From Nitrososphaeraceae archaeon (GTDB lineage: Archaea > Thermoproteota > Nitrososphaeria > Nitrososphaerales > Nitrososphaeraceae), in NCBI GenBank assembly GCA_025449515.1, contig JANWJI010000123.1, positions 1-6,823 of the forward strand: 6,823 bases of DNA. Direction: 5' to 3'. Position 1 is the stretch's first letter; each line of letters starts with the position of its first letter. Under the pieces are notes generated by a model that had not been told where the DNA came from, made no database searches, and worked only from the letters and a program-made list of their open reading frames with translations. Positions 5,480 through 6,823 of this stretch are shown here, piece by piece. Both the position numbers and the translations under genes were made by a program.

Positions 5480-5614
5480 ATATTCCCTTATATCTATTTG
5501 AGCCTTATCTATACTGAATATTAGGATAGTGAAATGCTTTCATATAAAGATACAGCACTAACTTAGATAACTCAAATATGTAACTAATCAGAAATAACTA
5601 GCAATAGGGAATAT
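5480..5614. repeat. Nested inverted-repeat structure
   Basis: Successive arms pair concentrically. ATATTCCCT (5480-5488) pairs with AGGGAATAT (5606-5614). TATTTGAG (5495-5502) pairs with CTCAAATA (5571-5578). TTATCTA (5505-5511) pairs with TAGATAA (5564-5570), and TGAAA (5530-5534) pairs with TTTCA (5538-5542). The second and third arms form one 15-bp stem with a two-base CC bulge. A structured RNA or a remnant of a small mobile element are the main possibilities. Confidence 0.5.
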
Positions 5615-5624
5615 CAATTTCGCG

Positions 5625-5682
5625 TTTGTAACAAAATGACTATTCCTTGGCTAGCTGTGAATAGGGACAATTTGTTACCAAA
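5625..5682. repeat. Second inverted-repeat structure
   Basis: GTAACAAA (5628-5635) pairs with TTTGTTAC (5671-5678), extended by TTT/AAA across one bulged C. Inside it CTATTC (5640-5645) pairs with GAATAG (5659-5664) around a 13-base loop that contains GCTAGC. AATAGGGA occurs here (5660-5667) and in the neighbouring structure (5603-5610), which links the two. Confidence 0.5.
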
Positions 5683-5834
5683 TAAAATTAACTAATAAAA
5701 TTTTCAACAAATCCTAGTTGTCGATGGCTCGATCAAGCACAGATGTAGATCGAAAACTCAACGGCCTACCACAAATTATCAACTTGAGGAAAAGCTAATC
5801 CATACTTCATGTTTTTTCACAGAAATAAAATACA

Positions 5835-6626
5835 TCATTTAATCTCAAATGAATTGAGCATCTTAATTACATCAGGTAAGTAAACTGGATACTTGTTGGC
5901 ATTTGCACTATATACAAAGAAATATGCAGTTCCATTGTTTACTGTGATTACTTCCATAGTCTTTCTATGACCCACAACTTCAGCCCCACTCGATGGAGAA
6001 CTATCTATAATGTTTGTCGTATACACTATTTCGTGTGCAATATTACGGCTATGCCCAAGTCTCTCAGGATGTGATTCGTAAAGTTGAAAGCTCCCATTAC
6101 TTTCCAGTTCTTTAATCTCTTCTCTTACATAATCAGATAATGATGTCGTGACAGTCTGATTACCACCAATAACGTATTTAGCTATTCCGACAAAATTGCT
6201 TTTACTAGTAGCCGCTTCAAAATCAGGGATCAAAAAAATAATAATTGAAGTAGAAGAAACTCCAGTAAATTGCTTGGAGAGGCCTTTATTCTTGATCCAG
6301 CTTGACGAATAGGAAACATTAAAGGGTTTTTCATCTGCGACTAAGAAACCTCTTTCTTTTGCTGGTGCATCAGATTTTGATTCAGATTCAGATGAGTTAT
6401 AAATTGGAGGGTGATAACCACCAACCATCGCGTCAGGATTATTGGCCCAGAGATTTGAGGCAATAGCTCCAAGGACCATATTGGATTGATTGCTAGATGA
6501 GGAAATAGCACCTTGTTGTTCTGCAAGAGCAGAACTATAATTATTATTGAATAAATATGATAGTAGTAATGTAATCGAAAGTAATAGTGATAGAATAATA
6601 CTCGCAAATATTATATGATTATTCAT
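5835..6626 (-). CDS. Exported PsbP-like domain protein
   Basis: This encodes 263 residues. An N-terminal hydrophobic segment (residues 5-26) ending ALA-E at 35/36 is a signal peptide or uncleaved anchor. A Ser/Asn-rich linker (about 36-95) leads into a domain at about 97-263. That domain reads PFNVSYSSSWIKNKG, later FLIPDFEAATS, then SDYVREEIKELESNGSFQLY, and closes with AYFFVYSANANKYPVYLPDV and IKMLNSFEIK. This order (Tyr-Pro-Ser-Trp-like beginning, a strand, a helix, 'tyr-ala-x-x-x-x-tyr-x-x-tyr-leu-pro' and 'MLNSFEI' at the end) is typical of PsbP-like proteins that are numerous in Nitrososphaerota. There are six N-glycosylation sequons and no cysteine in a lipobox, so it is a soluble or anchored surface protein. 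The role is unknown. A clear TATA box is not visible; GCATA near 6651-6655 is a weak candidate. Confidence 0.8.
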   Translation of the reverse strand: MNNHIIFASIILSLLLSITLLLSYLFNNNYSSALAEQQGAISSSSNQSNMVLGAIASNLWANNPDAMVGGYHPPIYNSSESESKSDAPAKERGFLVADEKPFNVSYSSSWIKNKGLSKQFTGVSSTSIIIFLIPDFEAATSKSNFVGIAKYVIGGNQTVTTSLSDYVREEIKELESNGSFQLYESHPERLGHSRNIAHEIVYTTNIIDSSPSSGAEVVGHRKTMEVITVNNGTAYFFVYSANANKYPVYLPDVIKMLNSFEIK

Positions 6627-6699
6627 TTTCTATGAAACATATTCATACACTATGCAGCGTTATTTTTAGCTATATGGTAAACTAGGAGTTATCTCGTTT

Positions 6700-6718
6700 A
6701 AGAACCCATCCCAAAAAT
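6700..6718 (+). mobile_element. Possible left terminal inverted repeat of an IS5-like element
   Basis: AAGAACCCATCCCAAAAAT lies 39-57 nt before the putative transposase start. It resembles the terminal repeats of some IS5-family elements (a C-rich core followed by an A-run), from memory only. The right end is outside the window, so neither the repeat partner nor a target duplication can be checked here. Confidence 0.25.
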
Positions 6719-6756
6719 AGATAGACATATAGCTTTAGGCTGTCCTGCTCATAAGT

Positions 6757-6823
6757 GTGGCCTACGATAGAGTCAAGTATCTTCCAACTGTCAAGAGAGT
6801 CTCTGATGAATTATGGGATGAGA
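6757..6823 (+). CDS. N-terminus of a probable IS5-like transposase, cut off by window edge
   Basis: The frame from GTG 6757 reads VAYDRVKYLPTVKRVSDELW followed by DE, then leaves the window. The SDELWDE segment resembles the beginning of IS5-family transposases with a DUF4096-type N-terminal domain ('...W..I...LP'). An in-frame TAG at 6733-6735 limits the frame; a TATA-like ACATATAG (6724-6731) is about 29 nt upstream of the GTG. Only 22 codons are visible and the catalytic DDE residues are not, so this is a moderate call. A different winged-helix or hypothetical protein remains possible. Confidence 0.4.
   Translation, partial: MAYDRVKYLPTVKRVSDELWDE

Larger units (their letters stand above)
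5212..5834. other. Long intergenic region rich in inverted repeats
   Basis: No convincing gene is present. A 22-codon plus-strand ORF (5302-5370; MKDSYTISLAIFLASIDLKY) has an AT-rich TATA-like element 27 nt upstream. A 24-codon ORF (5724-5798; MARSSTDVDRKLNGLPQIIN) looks protein-like but follows an in-frame stop. Both are too short to call. The outstanding content is the nested inverted-repeat block at 5480-5682, described separately. Confidence 0.5.

Noticed and set aside
5480..5682. CRISPR array
   Set aside because: The repeats are inverted and short with irregular spacing. There are no direct repeats of 24-37 bases with unique spacers and no cas genes.
6341..6607. 88-codon minus-strand ORF beginning MRVLFYHYYF
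   Set aside because: It is an alternative frame of the PsbP-like protein's signal peptide and linker region. Its Y/H/I-rich text is typical of a shifted AT-rich signal sequence.

Overview
The window looks like chromosomal DNA from an ammonia-oxidising archaeon (Nitrososphaerota/Thaumarchaeota, probably the Nitrososphaera/Nitrosocosmicus side). The DNA is AT-rich. Genes start about 25-30 nt downstream of archaeal TATA boxes, with almost no Shine-Dalgarno sequences, as expected for leaderless or short-leader transcripts. The window also has several tiny exported proteins, a secreted PsbP-like protein and a tricorn-type M1 aminopeptidase. The lineage is inferred from this combination and has not been tested by a search.

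Layout, left to right. (1) Positions 1-1572, minus strand: the N-terminal two thirds of an M1 zinc aminopeptidase running off the left edge, with its TATA box at 1603-1612. (2) 1612-1938, plus strand: two short unrecognised reading frames in one frame, the second with a membrane segment. (3) 1898-2083, minus strand: a small exported protein with promoter, T-rich terminator and an upstream palindrome. (4) 2084-2812: a long region without a convincing gene, holding a candidate coding relic (2205-2447), a strong plus-strand TATA box followed by hairpins and a hairpin/T-run (2504-2683, possible small RNA), and an inverted repeat ending at the next gene. (5) 2813-3125, plus strand: a small exported protein whose original C-terminal membrane helix now seems to lie in the +1 frame. 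(6) 3126-3637: mostly non-coding, with a weak minus-strand ORF and a possible 29-residue leader peptide just before corA. (7) 3638-4780, plus strand: a CorA-type magnesium/divalent-cation channel with a TTG start and two unusual polar insertions. (8) 4957-5211, minus strand: a second exported microprotein, clearly paralogous to the one in (5). (9) 5212-5834: a long intergenic region with strikingly nested inverted repeats (5480-5682). (10) 5835-6626, minus strand: an exported PsbP-like domain protein. (11) 6700-6823, plus strand: a probable left end and first codons of an IS5-like transposase.

The genes do not form one pathway. Most transcription units are single genes with their own promoters. 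The shared theme is the cell surface: three small Cys-containing exported proteins, one larger exported PsbP-like protein and a membrane metal channel. The most interesting parts are the CGN-type exported microprotein pair, the frameshifted membrane tail, the nested inverted-repeat region, and the possible regulatory leader upstream of corA.
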